Assembly: GCA_013141075.1 (NCBI GenBank)
Contig: JABFRQ010000005.1
Span: forward strand, 620,001-684,000
DNA: 64,000 bases
Reading direction: 5' to 3'
Origin: Methylotenera sp.
GTDB lineage: Bacteria > Pseudomonadota > Gammaproteobacteria > Burkholderiales > Methylophilaceae
Positions 8,837 through 18,777 of this stretch are shown here, in pieces (positions within the stretch are counted from its first letter, which is position 1; every line of letters begins with the position of its first letter). The notes below the pieces were generated by a model, which saw only the letters and a program-made list of their open reading frames with translations, ran no database searches and was not told the origin of the DNA. The translations under genes were made by a program, and so were the position numbers.

Positions 8837-9522
8837 ATTATATTAAGACCGCGTGTTTTTGAAATGGTGGGTGGATTATATTCTTTGGCGTCATAATTTT
8901 TAGCATCATATTCGCATAAATCCTCAATGCAACATTCCACACATTTAGGTTTGCGTGCGGTGCATATATAGCGCCCATGCAAAATGAGTAAATGGTGTGC
9001 ATCTTGCATAAATGTTTTGGGAATCGTTTTGAGGTATTTCATTTCAACCTCTAATACCGTTTTGCCTGTGGCAAGTTTTATACGGTTACCTAGTCTAAAT
9101 AAATGCGTATCCACCGCGATTGTTGGTTCGCCAAATGCGGTATTCAAAATCACGTTAGCAGTTTTTCGACCTACGCCGGGTAAGGCTTCTAGCGCGGCGC
9201 GAGTGCTTGGCACTTGCGAATTGTGTTGCGCAATGAGTATTTGGCAAGTCGCCAACACATTTTTGGCTTTGGCATGATATAAACCAATAGAGTTGATATA
9301 GCTTTCTAAACCAGCCACACCAAGCGCTACAATGGCTTCTGGCATATTGGCCACGGCATAGAGTTTATCGGTGGCTAAATTCACGCCTTTATCAGTCGCT
9401 TGTGCTGATAAAATCACCGCAATCAATAGCTCAAACGTGCTGTTATGTTTGAGTTCTGTTGACGGGTTGGGGATAGCAACGCTTAAGCGCTTAAAGATTT
9501 CAAAGCGTTTGTCGGCGTTCAT
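8833..9522 (-). CDS. nth: Endonuclease III
   Basis: A DNA glycosylase/AP lyase that removes oxidised pyrimidines. The 229 residues carry the helix-hairpin-helix LPGVGRKTANVIL with the catalytic Lys (~120), the catalytic Asp in AVDTHLFRLGNR (~138), and the C-terminal 4Fe-4S loop with spacing C-x6-C-x2-C-x5-C. It directly follows rnfE, the same rsx/rnf-nth linkage seen in Escherichia coli. The C-terminus carries a ~20-residue Asn/Tyr-rich tail beyond the iron-sulfur loop. Confidence 0.97.
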   Translation of the reverse strand: MNADKRFEIFKRLSVAIPNPSTELKHNSTFELLIAVILSAQATDKGVNLATDKLYAVANMPEAIVALGVAGLESYINSIGLYHAKAKNVLATCQILIAQHNSQVPSTRAALEALPGVGRKTANVILNTAFGEPTIAVDTHLFRLGNRIKLATGKTVLEVEMKYLKTIPKTFMQDAHHLLILHGRYICTARKPKCVECCIEDLCEYDAKNYDAKEYNPPTISKTRGLNII

Positions 9523-9527
9523 TGGTG

Positions 9528-10205
9528 TTAGTGGTTAAGCGCTGGCTTTAGTGGTGATGTTGTATTGGTTTTTGCTGTTTTTCTAATCTCTATCCAGTTA
9601 CGCACTGCGATTAAAGTACCCAAGCCTAAAAATGCGCCAGGCGGCAACACGGCCAATAAAAAGCCGTGATAATCGGGCATGGTGTAAAGCGCTTTTGGCA
9701 TGCCTGTAAAAATTAAATCTAGGCCAGACAAGACCGTGCCTTTGCCAATAAACTCGCGCATTGCACCCAGCAAGCCTAGCACCAGCATTAAACCTGTGCC
9801 CATCATAAAGCCATCTAACATTGAAGGCACGGGGGCATTTTTTGCTGCAAAAGATTCTACACGCGCTAGTACAATACAATTCACCACAATAAGCGGAATA
9901 AAAATACCCAACACTTTATGTAGCGAATGCGCAAAGCCGTTAATGGATAAATCAATCACGGTAACTAAAGCAGCAATGACCAAAATAAACACTGGCACGC
10001 GAATTTCGCTTGGGATAAATCTACGCACAAGCGACACCGCGCCATTGGCACACGCCATGACTATGGCCGTTGCAAGGCCTAAGCTTAAGCCATTAACGGC
10101 GGTTGTAGTCACTGCAAGCGTTGGGCACAAGCCTAGTAGCTGCACTACGCCTGGGTTCTGCTTCCATAGGCCATTGATAGTAATTTCTTTATATATATTG
10201 CTCAT
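9528..10205 (-). CDS. rnfE: Electron transport complex subunit RnfE/RsxE
   Basis: An integral membrane subunit of the Rnf/Rsx ferredoxin:NAD+ oxidoreductase-type complex. It has about six hydrophobic segments and the conserved NPGVVQLLGLCPTLAVT near the N-terminus. I use ATG 10205, which has AAGGA at good spacing; a TTG two codons upstream is less likely. It lies 18 bp after rnfG and 5 bp before nth. In proteobacteria the complex either makes reduced ferredoxin or keeps SoxR reduced; which applies here cannot be told from sequence. Confidence 0.95.
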   Translation of the reverse strand: MSNIYKEITINGLWKQNPGVVQLLGLCPTLAVTTTAVNGLSLGLATAIVMACANGAVSLVRRFIPSEIRVPVFILVIAALVTVIDLSINGFAHSLHKVLGIFIPLIVVNCIVLARVESFAAKNAPVPSMLDGFMMGTGLMLVLGLLGAMREFIGKGTVLSGLDLIFTGMPKALYTMPDYHGFLLAVLPPGAFLGLGTLIAVRNWIEIRKTAKTNTTSPLKPALNH

Positions 10206-10223
10206 ACTCAATCCTTATGCTGT

Positions 10224-10853
10224 TTATTTTTCAACTGCAAAAAGTTTCTGTTTGTTGGCTTCAAAAAATTGTGTTGCTTTAAACACAGCTTTTACCACGG
10301 CGCGCGGGGTAATAGTGGCGCCGACCATGTAATCAAACTTGCCACCATCTTTTTTTACCAGCCACTGTGCAGCTGGTGTTTTATTGACAGATTCATCGTT
10401 AAATAGTTTTATCCATTCACCATGGGCGATGTCAATATAGTCGCCCAAGCCTGGTGTTTCTTTGTGCGCCAACACACGTACGCCACTAATTGAGCTGTCT
10501 GCCCGAATCGCAATAAGCAGCTTAATGTCGCCGCTATAGCCATCGTGCGCAATGGCTTCTAGTATCACGCCCGCGGTTTTGTCATTTATTTTTGCGATGT
10601 TTGCGATGGTGATTTGGCGATTACCGAGTTGCTCGTTAGGTGCTATTTGCACAGTTTCTTTTAATAAATCATTATCGTAAGCGCTTGTTGGCAGAATTTG
10701 TTTAAACAGCGCTAAGCGTGCTTCTTTTTCACTCGCTTCAATCGGCGCTTTGGTTTTGTCAAATACAAAAGCGAGCATGGCTGTGCCTACAAATGCAAAT
10801 GCGATTAAGGTGAGTGCGGTTTTTGATGCGTGTTTTAGAATCTCTTTAGGCAT
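10224..10853 (-). CDS. rnfG: Electron transport complex subunit RnfG/RsxG
   Basis: A 209-residue periplasmic flavoprotein subunit with one N-terminal membrane anchor (~12-32). The covalent FMN attachment motif is the VGATITPRAV stretch near residue 180, where the Thr of GAT carries FMN through a phosphodiester bond. An upstream ETPGLGDYI is also typical. Its ATG overlaps the rnfD stop (TAATG), which indicates coupling. Confidence 0.95.
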   Translation of the reverse strand: MPKEILKHASKTALTLIAFAFVGTAMLAFVFDKTKAPIEASEKEARLALFKQILPTSAYDNDLLKETVQIAPNEQLGNRQITIANIAKINDKTAGVILEAIAHDGYSGDIKLLIAIRADSSISGVRVLAHKETPGLGDYIDIAHGEWIKLFNDESVNKTPAAQWLVKKDGGKFDYMVGATITPRAVVKAVFKATQFFEANKQKLFAVEK

Positions 10854-11872
10854 TATTTTTCATGCCCAAAAACTCTAGGTTGTGTCAGCGTGTCAATTAG
10901 CGGTACGCACATATTCATCAACAATACGGCAAACGCCACGCCATCTGGGTAGCCGCCATACACGCGAATAATATAAGTCAGCAGCCCAGCGCCAGCCGCA
11001 AAATAAAGTTTTCCGCGTGGCGTGGTTGGCCCGCTCACAGGGTCGGTAATAATAAAAAATGCGCATAATAGTGAAGCGCCGCTCATTAAATGAAATAGCG
11101 GATTTGCAAAATGTGCGGGATTCACCGCATAAAATATAAGTGAAATGCTTGCCAATGCAGCTAAAAATGCCGTTGGCAAATGCCAGCTAATAATGCGCTG
11201 TTGAATTAAATATAAGCCGCCAAGCAAATATGCGCCTGTGACGACTTCGCCACCTTGCGCACCAAAATTACCAAACATTGGAGCTTGCGTGATGCCTGCC
11301 ACTTCTTGATTAAGCTTCAATTGCGTTTTCAAATAATCAAGCGGCGTGGCCGAGGTAATTGCATCCACCTTAACGTCATTCGGTAGCACATTACTAAAAA
11401 TAAAATGTAGTTGATCCATAAACCCAAGCGGATGCCCTGCAAGCGCTAAAGGCGCGGGCCATCTGGTCATAATAAGCGGGAACGAAATCAACAGCACCGC
11501 ATAACCCACCATGGCAGGGTTAAACGGGTTGTAGCCTAAGCCGCCATAAAGCTGCTTGGCAATCACAATGGCAAAAAATACACCAATCACCACCAACCAC
11601 CAAGGCGCAAGTGGCGGTAAGGCAAGCGCCAATAACCATGCGGTGACCACTGCGCTTAAATCCATTAGATGCGGTTTAATTGGGCGCTGACGAATTTTCA
11701 ATAAAGCGGCTTCGGCAATTAAAGCGGTAATGGTGGCGAGCGTAATTGTCACCAAAATGCCGCCGCCATAAATCCACGCGTAAGCAAAAATGCCAGGCAC
11801 AAGCGCAAGCAACACTTTTAGCATAATGGTGCTAACGGTTGGTGCGTCGGTAATGTAGGGTGAGCGGTTCAC
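10853..11872 (-). CDS. rnfD: Electron transport complex subunit RnfD/RsxD
   Basis: A 339-residue polytopic membrane subunit (about nine or ten helices) with a covalently bound FMN. The attachment Thr is in DAITSATPLDYLK (~residue 185). GLGYNPFNPAMVGYA and the C-terminal YGGYPDGVAFAVLLMN are family hallmarks. The start codon is GTG at 11872, 30 bp after rnfC. The gene keeps the canonical A-B-C-D-G-E order. Confidence 0.96.
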   Translation of the reverse strand: MNRSPYITDAPTVSTIMLKVLLALVPGIFAYAWIYGGGILVTITLATITALIAEAALLKIRQRPIKPHLMDLSAVVTAWLLALALPPLAPWWLVVIGVFFAIVIAKQLYGGLGYNPFNPAMVGYAVLLISFPLIMTRWPAPLALAGHPLGFMDQLHFIFSNVLPNDVKVDAITSATPLDYLKTQLKLNQEVAGITQAPMFGNFGAQGGEVVTGAYLLGGLYLIQQRIISWHLPTAFLAALASISLIFYAVNPAHFANPLFHLMSGASLLCAFFIITDPVSGPTTPRGKLYFAAGAGLLTYIIRVYGGYPDGVAFAVLLMNMCVPLIDTLTQPRVFGHEK

Positions 11873-11902
11873 TTTAATGTTTTCTCTCGTTATTCTAACG
11901 GT

Positions 11903-13726
11903 TTATTCCGATGACTTATTGGCTTCAGCGGCTGCTTTGGCGGCCTTCGCACGGGCTATGGCAGCGGCGATTTTTGCTTGCTTTTCTGCATCTGCGTTAC
12001 CAACTTCAGGTTTTTCAATCACTGGCTTTTCCAGCCCTACACTTTGGCGGCGTGCATCAATCTCAGCAATTTCTTGCTGAATGCTAACATTAGCGGGTTC
12101 AGTATTTTTTGGCGCTTCTCCACTTGCAGCCAACGCGGCTTTGGTGGCTTTTGCACGCTCAATCGCAGCGGCAATTGCGGCTTGTTTGGCGGCTTTTGCA
12201 ACATCGGCATCGGGTTTTTGAGCATCGCCAGCACCCGCATGGATATTGGCTCCCAGAGCATCATTATTTACTGTTTTTTCAGCTTGCACTCTGCCCGCTT
12301 CAGCTCTTTCAGCATGTTTTTGCGCGCGCTCTAGTTTCTCACGTTCAATTCTGGCAAGTCTAAAATCGTTACGTTCACGCGCTAAATCTGCCGCTTCTTT
12401 GGCTTTATCAATCGCGATAATTTCACTTTTTGCGTAGCGATAATATTGCACCAGCGGAATATCGCTTGGGCACACATAGGTGCAGCAGCCGCATTCTATG
12501 CAGTCAAATAAATTGTAATCGCGTGCTTTTTCAAAGTTGTCTGATTTTGAAAACCAGTAAAGTTCTTGCGGTTGCAAATTAACGGGGCAAGCATCGGCGC
12601 AGCGTGCACAGCGTATGCACGGCATGGCAGGTGGTGGCGCGGCAAATAAATTGGGCGCAGCGGCAATAATGCAATTGGCGGCTTTGGTAATAGGCACTTG
12701 CTCGCTTGGCAAGTCAAAGCCCATCATCGGGCCGCCCATAATGTAGTGTGTGGTTGCCGCTTTTGCGCCGCCAGCTGCTTTTATCAGCTCTGGTAGCGGC
12801 GTGCCAAATAGTACTTCAAAATTTTGTGGTGTTTGCACATTGCCTGTCACAGTGACGATACGGCTAATGGCAGGCTCACCCAGCGAAACATAACGGTAAA
12901 TTGCCCGCACAGTGGCGACGTTAAACACTTGCACGCCCATTTCAGTTGCGCGTTTATTGTGCGGAATTTCTAAGCCAGACACGAGCCGAATAAGCTGGCG
13001 CGCATCGCCACTTGGGTACAAAGTAGGCACAATACTCACGGTGATTGGCTTGCCAGCACATGCGGCTTGCATTGCGGTAATCGCCTGCGGTTTATTGTCT
13101 TCAATACCGATAATGCTTTTGCTCGCGCCCAATAAATGCTGCGCAATTTCAATGCCTTTGATGATTTCATCCGCGTATTCGCGCATCAGCATGTCATCGC
13201 AAGTAATATACGGCTCGCATTCTGCGGCGTTGATAATTAGCGTGTGTACGTTTGATTTTCCATTGCTACGTAGCTTAATGTGCGTTGGAAAAGTCGCGCC
13301 ACCAAAGCCTACAATGCCTGATTTGCATAAACTAGCTACCAACTCTTGCTTAGGCGTATTGTGCCAATCTAGTGCAGATAATGGTGCCCATGTTTCTTTC
13401 CCATCTGGAATAAGGGTGATGCATAAATCTGGCAAACCTGAAGGATGCGGAATAACTTCTTCGCTAATCGCGGCGATTGTGCCTGAAGTGGGTGCGTGAA
13501 TGGCCGCAGAGACCGCGCATTCAGGCGTGGCGAGTAGCTGCCCCTTTAAAACCGTGTCTCCTACGCTCACCAAAATTTTTGGCATATTGCCAATATGTTG
13601 GCGTAGCGGCAATACCAGCTTGCTCGGCAGCGGCAAGGTTGCTATTGGTAGTTGGGTAGATTCCGCTTTGTGTTCAGGCGGATGCACACCAGCTTTAGTT
13701 TTAAAAAAGTTAATAATTGCGTTCAA
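11903..13726 (-). CDS. rnfC: Electron transport complex subunit RnfC/RsxC, with a palindromic-repeat insertion in its C-terminal tail
   Basis: A peripheral subunit that binds NADH/FMN and two 4Fe-4S clusters. The 607 residues include [25 protein letters not shown], and the cluster motifs [12 protein letters not shown] and [12 protein letters not shown] (residues ~365-420). The C-terminal ~170 residues are Ala/Lys-rich helical repeats ([13 protein letters not shown] and relatives), as in many RsxC proteins. Within that tail the peptide [11 protein letters not shown] (~488-500) is encoded by a copy of the dispersed palindrome described separately, and the same peptide occurs in an unrelated GST gene at 26 kb. 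The start is TTG overlapping the rnfB stop as TTGA. The insertion sits in a flexible region and is unlikely to destroy function. Confidence 0.95.
   Translation of the reverse strand: MNAIINFFKTKAGVHPPEHKAESTQLPIATLPLPSKLVLPLRQHIGNMPKILVSVGDTVLKGQLLATPECAVSAAIHAPTSGTIAAISEEVIPHPSGLPDLCITLIPDGKETWAPLSALDWHNTPKQELVASLCKSGIVGFGGATFPTHIKLRSNGKSNVHTLIINAAECEPYITCDDMLMREYADEIIKGIEIAQHLLGASKSIIGIEDNKPQAITAMQAACAGKPITVSIVPTLYPSGDARQLIRLVSGLEIPHNKRATEMGVQVFNVATVRAIYRYVSLGEPAISRIVTVTGNVQTPQNFEVLFGTPLPELIKAAGGAKAATTHYIMGGPMMGFDLPSEQVPITKAANCIIAAAPNLFAAPPPAMPCIRCARCADACPVNLQPQELYWFSKSDNFEKARDYNLFDCIECGCCTYVCPSDIPLVQYYRYAKSEIIAIDKAKEAADLARERNDFRLARIEREKLERAQKHAERAEAGRVQAEKTVNNDALGANIHAGAGDAQKPDADVAKAAKQAAIAAAIERAKATKAALAASGEAPKNTEPANVSIQQEIAEIDARRQSVGLEKPVIEKPEVGNADAEKQAKIAAAIARAKAAKAAAEANKSSE
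12228..12261 (+). repeat. Palindromic element copy A, in frame inside rnfC
   Basis: A 34 bp block with the core GCATGGATATTGG, identical base for base to the reverse complement of 26315-26348 in the GST gene. Read on the rnfC strand it encodes [11 protein letters not shown]. It belongs to a family with at least four more diverged copies in this window. Confidence 0.85.
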
Positions 13727-14307
13727 TGTACTGCGTCTTTCAGTTTAACTTCGCTTAGTGGAATAGCCTTAATTGGAATAATCGGGTATTTCCATTTCCA
13801 ATTATCGGGCGTCACTTCAATTGGCTCCATAGTGATGCAATCCACAGGGCAGGGCGCCAAACATAGCTCACAACCTGTGCACTCGCTCGTAATAATGGTG
13901 TGCATGTGTTTGGCCGCACCTAAAATGGCATCTACAGGGCAAGCTTGAATGCACAAGGTGCAGCCGATGCAGGTTTGCTCATCAATAAACGCGACGGCTT
14001 TTGGTTTTTCTACGCCATTTTCAGCGTTAATCGGCTTGTACTCCACACCCATTAAATCAGCCAACGCATGTGCGCCAGCATCGCCGCCTGGTGGACATTG
14101 GTTAATGTCTGCTTCGCCTGCGGCAATGGCTGTGGCATAAGGCTTGCAGCCAGGGTAACCACACTGCCCACATTGTGTTTGCGGTAAAATAGCGTCAATG
14201 CGCGCGACTAATGGGTCGCCCTCAACTTTGAATTTAAGTGCGGCATAGCCTAAACCTAAACCTAAGACTAGCGCGAGGCCGAGCATAATGTATAAAGCGG
14301 TTAGCAT
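13723..14307 (-). CDS. rnfB: Electron transport complex subunit RnfB/RsxB
   Basis: A 194-residue iron-sulfur subunit. An N-terminal membrane anchor (~5-25) is followed by the Fe4S domain CGQCGYPGC (~45) and two ferredoxin motifs, [16 protein letters not shown] (~113) and [16 protein letters not shown] (~143). It passes electrons between RnfC and the membrane subunits. It starts 3 bp after rnfA and its TGA stop overlaps the TTG start of rnfC. It is short at the C-terminus, like gammaproteobacterial RsxB. Confidence 0.96.
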   Translation of the reverse strand: MLTALYIMLGLALVLGLGLGYAALKFKVEGDPLVARIDAILPQTQCGQCGYPGCKPYATAIAAGEADINQCPPGGDAGAHALADLMGVEYKPINAENGVEKPKAVAFIDEQTCIGCTLCIQACPVDAILGAAKHMHTIITSECTGCELCLAPCPVDCITMEPIEVTPDNWKWKYPIIPIKAIPLSEVKLKDAVH

Positions 14308-14310
14308 GCT

Positions 14311-14904
14311 TTAGTACTTATCCAGCCCAGCAAAGCCCATAAATGCTAGGCTCATCAGCGCGGCGGTGACCATGGCGATTGCTGAGCCTTGAAGCACTTT
14401 AGGAATATCCGCCGCTTCAAGCCGCTCGCGCATAGATGCAAATAAAATTAACACGAGTGAAAAACCAAGTGCGCCACCTAGGCCGAAAAATAATGACTCC
14501 ATAAAGCTGTGGCTGGCTTGTGCGTTTAATAATGGAATGCCTAGCACCGCGCAGTTAGTCGTAATCAGCGGTAAAAATATTCCTAAGCCTTGATAAAGCG
14601 GCGGAAAATTCTTCTCCATAACCATTTCAGTGAGTTGCACCACGCCAGCAATAATCACAATGAAAGATAGTGTGCGTAAATAAAGTAAACCGTTAGGCTC
14701 AAGCAAAAAATGGTTGATACCCCAGCTAGTCATAGAGCCAATACTCAGCACAAATGCAGTAGCATAAGCCATACCAATAGACGCTTCTAACTTTTTAGAA
14801 ACGCCCATAAATGGGCAAAGCCCAAGAATTTTAACCAGCACAATGTTATTCACAAGCACTGTGCTAATTAAAATCATGATGTATTGATGAAAATTTATTG
14901 TCAT
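14311..14904 (-). CDS. rnfA: Electron transport complex subunit RnfA/RsxA
   Basis: The first gene of the rnfABCDGE-nth cluster. The 197-residue, roughly six-helix membrane protein contains [31 protein letters not shown] and the C-terminal [12 protein letters not shown], all typical of RnfA. RnfA and RnfE are inversely oriented homologues that bind a 2Fe-2S cluster between them; the LCPF and NCAVL cysteines are the expected ligands. It is divergent from dapA across a 277 bp AT-rich gap that must hold the promoters of both. Confidence 0.96.
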   Translation of the reverse strand: MTINFHQYIMILISTVLVNNIVLVKILGLCPFMGVSKKLEASIGMAYATAFVLSIGSMTSWGINHFLLEPNGLLYLRTLSFIVIIAGVVQLTEMVMEKNFPPLYQGLGIFLPLITTNCAVLGIPLLNAQASHSFMESLFFGLGGALGFSLVLILFASMRERLEAADIPKVLQGSAIAMVTAALMSLAFMGFAGLDKY

Positions 14905-15181
14905 TATGAAAATCTAAATTGTTACAGCAAAATTATACCGTGTTTACAAGCTGCTTAATCAAGCATAAGGCGGTTTGTACCAGTTTGACAGGCAATATAG
15001 CTAAAAATTTTTGCTGTAGCAAAGTATAATAAATTATACCTATATAGCTAAATAGAATATATGAGGCATTTATAAGCATTATCTCAGCTCAAACTATCTA
15101 TAGTGAAAGGTTTATTGACTAAGTTTTTATTTGGTAAGCTTTTAAGTTAAAATACAACATTCTAACTAGTTTAGGTTTGCT

Positions 15182-16057
15182 ATGTTGCAAGGTAGTTTAG
15201 TTGCTATTGTAACGCCCATGTTTGAAGACGGGCGTTTAGATATCCCATCACTGAATGCGCTGATTGATTTTCATATCGAGCAAGGCACAGATGGCATTGT
15301 GATTGTCGGCACCACGGGTGAATCACCTACGGTGGATTTTGACGAGCATTGCTTGTTAATCAAAACCGCTGTGAGCCAAGTGGCTGGCCGTGTGCCTGTC
15401 ATTGCAGGCACAGGCGCAAATTCAACAAAAGAAGCCATTGCGCTCACGCAAAAAGCTAAAGCGTTGGGTGTAGATGCTTGCTTGCTCGTAGCACCGTATT
15501 ACAATAAACCAACGCAAGAAGGCTTGTATCAGCATTTTATGGCTGTGGCGAATGCGGTAGATATTCCGCAAATTTTATACAATGTGCCAGGCCGCACAGG
15601 TTGTGACATTACTAATGACACGACTATTCGACTAGCGGCGCACAAAAATATTGTAGGCATTAAAGACGCCACAGGTGGCATAGAGCGTGGCACAGATTTA
15701 ATCTTACGTGCGCCTAAAGATTTTGCCATTTTAAGCGGCGATGATGCAACGGCTATGAGTTTAATGCTGCTCGGCGGCAAAGGCGTGATTTCAGTCACCG
15801 CTAATGTGGCACCAAAACTCATGCACGAAATGTGTGTGGCAGCGGTTGCTGGCGACACCATTAAAGCGCGTGAAATTAACGCAAAATTATTCCCGCTACA
15901 TCAAAAATTATTTGTAGAAGCGAACCCAATGCCCGTGAAATGGGTCTTAGCGCAGATGGGCTTGATTAAAACGGGCATTCGTTTACCTATGGTGCAAATG
16001 TCAGCGCAATATCATGATGTATTGCGTGCAGCTTGCAAACCAGCTGGCATTTTATAA
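15182..16057 (+). CDS. dapA: 4-hydroxy-tetrahydrodipicolinate synthase
   Basis: The first committed enzyme of lysine and meso-diaminopimelate synthesis; it condenses pyruvate with aspartate semialdehyde in the cytosol. The 291 residues show the class I aldolase barrel with GTTGESPT near residue 45, the catalytic Tyr in [10 protein letters not shown] (~133), and the Schiff-base Lys in VGIKDATGG (~161). The dapA-bamC pairing is common in proteobacteria. Confidence 0.98.
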   Translation: MLQGSLVAIVTPMFEDGRLDIPSLNALIDFHIEQGTDGIVIVGTTGESPTVDFDEHCLLIKTAVSQVAGRVPVIAGTGANSTKEAIALTQKAKALGVDACLLVAPYYNKPTQEGLYQHFMAVANAVDIPQILYNVPGRTGCDITNDTTIRLAAHKNIVGIKDATGGIERGTDLILRAPKDFAILSGDDATAMSLMLLGGKGVISVTANVAPKLMHEMCVAAVAGDTIKAREINAKLFPLHQKLFVEANPMPVKWVLAQMGLIKTGIRLPMVQMSAQYHDVLRAACKPAGIL

Positions 16058-16099
16058 ATAAGCATGAAGCTTTAATACAGAATTTTTAAAGAGGTTTGA

Positions 16100-17371
16100 A
16101 TGAAATCATTAAATGTTAAGCAATTAAATATTAAACAAAGTGTTATTTATGCGCTGGTAATTGCGAGTTTAAGTGCTTGCGACTCTATACCATTTATCAA
16201 TAACACTTCAGATTATAAAGGCGCGGGTCGCTCTAAGCCGCTAGAAGTGCCGCCAGATCTCACGCAGAGCCCAGTGAGTGATGCTTACTCTATTCCTGGC
16301 AGTACCAATTATTCAACCTACAGCCAAGCGCAAGAAGGCCAAGAAGTTGGCGTTGAAAAAGTATTAGCCACACCAGAGGGCGTTCGCTTAGAAAAAGCAG
16401 GTGGGCAACGTTGGTTAGTCGTCAATGCGCCAGCTGAAAAAGTATGGCCAGTTATACGTGAGTTTTGGGCTGATCAAGGTTTTGCCGTGCGCTCAGAAAA
16501 TGCGCTACTAGGTGTGATGGAAACCGAATGGATAGATGCTGAAACCATTAAAAAAGACACATCAGGTAATATTGGTGATAAATTTGATAAATGGTTAGAT
16601 AAATTATCTGGCTTTGCCGATAAAAAGAAATTTAAAACGCGTTTAGACCGTGGCAACGAACCAAATACCACAGAAATTTACATGACACACCGCTCTGTTG
16701 CAGGCGCGCAAGATGACGGTAAAAACAGGGTGAAGACACAGTTTGGTGAAATTGACCTAGGCTATAAAGCAGATGCGAAAAAAGCACCTGTAGCAGATGC
16801 AAGGGACGCCGAGTTAGACGATGAATTATTACGCCGCTTGATGGGGAAATTAGGCGTTGAAGAACAAAAATCTAAATCGATTATCGCCAATGCAGTGGTA
16901 GCAAAACGCGCAGAAGTGGTTAAAGAAGCTGATGGTAGTGCAACATTATTACTGAATGACCCATTCGACCGCGCATGGCGCCGTGTTGGCTTAGCGTTGG
17001 ATAGAATTGGTTTTGTCATTGAAGATAAAGATCGTTCAACAGGCGTGTTTTTTGTGCGATATGCCGATGTTGACATTGATGACACGCCACAGAAAAAGAA
17101 AGGTTTGTTAGAAAGCTTAAAATTCTGGGGCAATGACGATAAAAAAGAAGCCGAAGCATCGCCTAAAGAAGAAAAAAGCATGGTTGAAAAGCTTAAATTC
17201 TGGGGTACGGATGATAAGCAAAAAACTAACCCAGAAAAACAATACCGCATTAAAGTGGCTGATGGCGCTAAAGAAGACGCGACAGTGACTGTGGTAGATA
17301 AAGAAGGTGCACGCGTTAAAACTACAACGGCCAACCGCATTGTGGCGTTGATGTACGAGCAGTTGAAGTAG
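16100..17371 (+). CDS. bamC: Outer membrane protein assembly factor BamC (lipoprotein)
   Basis: A lipoprotein subunit of the beta-barrel assembly machinery. It has a lipoprotein signal ending SLSAC (Cys ~27), the unstructured N-terminal segment with SKPLEVPPDLTQ that contacts BamD, and two helix-grip domains (~100-230 and ~275-423). At 423 residues it is longer than E. coli BamC (~344). Much of the excess is a charged insertion in the second domain (~335-385) with an internal duplication: LLESLKFWGNDDKK and MVEKLKFWGTDDKQ. AAAGAGG supplies the ribosome-binding site. It follows dapA by 42 bp and precedes the MBL hydrolase by 9 bp. Confidence 0.93.
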   Translation: MKSLNVKQLNIKQSVIYALVIASLSACDSIPFINNTSDYKGAGRSKPLEVPPDLTQSPVSDAYSIPGSTNYSTYSQAQEGQEVGVEKVLATPEGVRLEKAGGQRWLVVNAPAEKVWPVIREFWADQGFAVRSENALLGVMETEWIDAETIKKDTSGNIGDKFDKWLDKLSGFADKKKFKTRLDRGNEPNTTEIYMTHRSVAGAQDDGKNRVKTQFGEIDLGYKADAKKAPVADARDAELDDELLRRLMGKLGVEEQKSKSIIANAVVAKRAEVVKEADGSATLLLNDPFDRAWRRVGLALDRIGFVIEDKDRSTGVFFVRYADVDIDDTPQKKKGLLESLKFWGNDDKKEAEASPKEEKSMVEKLKFWGTDDKQKTNPEKQYRIKVADGAKEDATVTVVDKEGARVKTTTANRIVALMYEQLK

Positions 17372-17380
17372 CCTAAAAAT

Positions 17381-18169
17381 ATGCGTTTTGCCTCACTAGG
17401 TAGCGGCAGTGCTGGCAATTCGCTTGTAGTAGAAGTCAATAAAACTATGCTAATGCTCGATTGTGGCTTTAGCATTAAAGAAACTGTCGCTAGGCTTGCG
17501 CGCTTAAACGTTGAGCCTAGCACCCTTGCTGGCATTGTGATTACGCATGAGCATGATGACCACGCGGGCGGCGCTTTTAAATTTGCCGCTAAATATCAAA
17601 TTCCCCTCTGGCTCACTTATGGCACACTTAAAATGGTGTCGCGCGCCTTACCAAATCAACGCGGGCCAAATCAGCATCAATTAAAGTTAAATATTGTTGA
17701 TAGCCACAGTGCATTTGCTGTCAATGATGTGCAAGTTCAACCTTACCCCGTGCCGCATGACGCACGCGAGCCAATTCAATGCGTATTTAGTGACGGCAAC
17801 CATAAGCTAGGTGTGCTGACTGACGTAGGTTGCACAACGCCGCACATAGAAGCGCAACTAAGCGGCTGCAAAGCATTAGTACTAGAATGTAACCACGATG
17901 CTAGTATGCTGCAAAACGGGCCGTATAGTTGGGCACTTAAACAGCGCGTGGGCGGTGACTTAGGTCATTTGGAAAATTCAGATTCTGCAAAACTATTATC
18001 AAAATTAGATAACAGTCAATTACAGCATATTGTGGCGGCACATTTAAGCGCTAAAAATAATACCCCCGCGCTAGCTAAAGCAGCTTTGGCTAAAGTATTA
18101 AACTGTGAAAACAACGATATTGGTATTGCCGACCAGCAATTAGGATTTGATTGGATAGTACTAAATTAG
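17381..18169 (+). CDS. YycJ/WalJ-like metallo-beta-lactamase-fold hydrolase
   Basis: A 262-residue MBL-fold protein. It begins MRFASLGSGSAGNSLVVEV, carries the zinc motif THEHDDHAGG (~58-67), and later HDAREPIQ, LTDVGC and an ECNHD segment. This is the cytosolic YycJ/WalJ group, which has 5'-3' DNA exonuclease-type members, rather than a beta-lactamase. It lies 9 bp after bamC, so co-transcription is likely. The exact substrate is unknown. Confidence 0.88.
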   Translation: MRFASLGSGSAGNSLVVEVNKTMLMLDCGFSIKETVARLARLNVEPSTLAGIVITHEHDDHAGGAFKFAAKYQIPLWLTYGTLKMVSRALPNQRGPNQHQLKLNIVDSHSAFAVNDVQVQPYPVPHDAREPIQCVFSDGNHKLGVLTDVGCTTPHIEAQLSGCKALVLECNHDASMLQNGPYSWALKQRVGGDLGHLENSDSAKLLSKLDNSQLQHIVAAHLSAKNNTPALAKAALAKVLNCENNDIGIADQQLGFDWIVLN

Positions 18170-18181
18170 ATTGAAAAATAG

Positions 18182-18220
18182 ATGCCCTGAGAGCCGCTCT
18201 GCTATTGGCTTGCAGGGCAT
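18182..18220. repeat. Palindromic element copy E, between genes
   Basis: ATGCCCTG and CAGGGCAT form perfect 8 bp outer arms around a core ending TATTGGCTTG. It aligns with the other copies of the GCATGGATATTGG family, though the left half of the core is diverged (GCTCTGC in place of GCATGGA). It lies just after the MBL gene and could also act as a transcript-end hairpin. Confidence 0.75.
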
Positions 18221-18298
18221 GTGTTTGTATGCTTAGGTTGGCTAATTTGGTTTAGTGGTGTTGCTGATTAGTGATTATGTGAATGAAAACTTAAAATA

Positions 18299-18326
18299 AA
18301 AAAAGCCGACTAAAAGTCGGCTTTTT
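18299..18326. terminator. Bidirectional Rho-independent terminator
   Basis: AAAAAGCCGAC and GTCGGCTTTTT form a perfect 11 bp stem with a 5-base loop, with A/T runs on both sides. It can end the Ala-rich lipoprotein transcript (minus strand) and the dapA-bamC-MBL transcript (plus strand). Confidence 0.88.
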
Positions 18327-18346
18327 AATAGCTTACTAACAGCTAA

Positions 18347-18595
18347 TTACTGAGCAGCAGCTGGAGCAGCTTCAACTACTGCAGCAGCAGCGTCAGCGGC
18401 AGCAGCTGGAGCAGCTTCAACAGCAGCAGCGGCAGCATCAACAGCTGGAGCAGCTGCATCAACAACAGCTGGAGCAGCTTCAACAGCAGCTTCAACAGCT
18501 GGAGCAGCTACTTCAGTAGCAGTTTCAGCAGCTTTTTCGCCACAAGCAGTAACAGCAAGAGCCAATAGTGCAGCAAGTAATAGTGAACGTGTCAT
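18347..18595 (-). CDS. Small Ala-rich lipoprotein of unknown function
   Basis: An 82-residue protein with a lipoprotein signal (LLALAVTAC, Cys ~18). The remainder is almost only Ala, Glu, Val, Pro and Asp in degenerate repeats such as VEAAPA. The gene has its own terminator just downstream and AAGGAATT before the ATG. Low-complexity composition makes homology useless. Outer-membrane or periplasmic helical filler proteins of this type are common in betaproteobacteria. The DNA repeats could change copy number by slippage. Confidence 0.75.
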   Translation of the reverse strand: MTRSLLLAALLALAVTACGEKAAETATEVAAPAVEAAVEAAPAVVDAAAPAVDAAAAAVEAAPAAAADAAAAVVEAAPAAAQ

Positions 18596-18777
18596 TTTTA
18601 ATTCCTTAAGGTTTATAACTAGTTAAAAAAACTTTTTTCGATAAATGCTTAAAAAGTTTTACCTAATTAGCTATACCGAGTGGCGCAAATTTTACCAGCA
18701 ATTTAAAAAAACGCTAGTATTTTCATACCATAACCTAAAAATAAGTACAAAATAGTCAGAAATATACAACAATTAAA

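Noticed and set aside
12912-13499. 195-codon open frame opposite rnfC
   Set aside because: rnfC is well supported there by its conserved motifs and operon position.
15100-15181. dapA promoter starting with TTGACT
   Set aside because: The only good -10-like hexamer (TAAAAT) is about 27 bp away, too far for a normal sigma-70 promoter, so no site is claimed.
16762-17535. 257-codon open frame on the minus strand
   Set aside because: It covers the ends of bamC and the MBL gene on the other strand; its product is low-complexity Ser/Leu with no family likeness.
18360-18500. Regular DNA repeats that might suggest a CRISPR array
   Set aside because: They are short, degenerate, in frame, and encode the Ala/Glu-rich lipoprotein; there are no uniform spacers.
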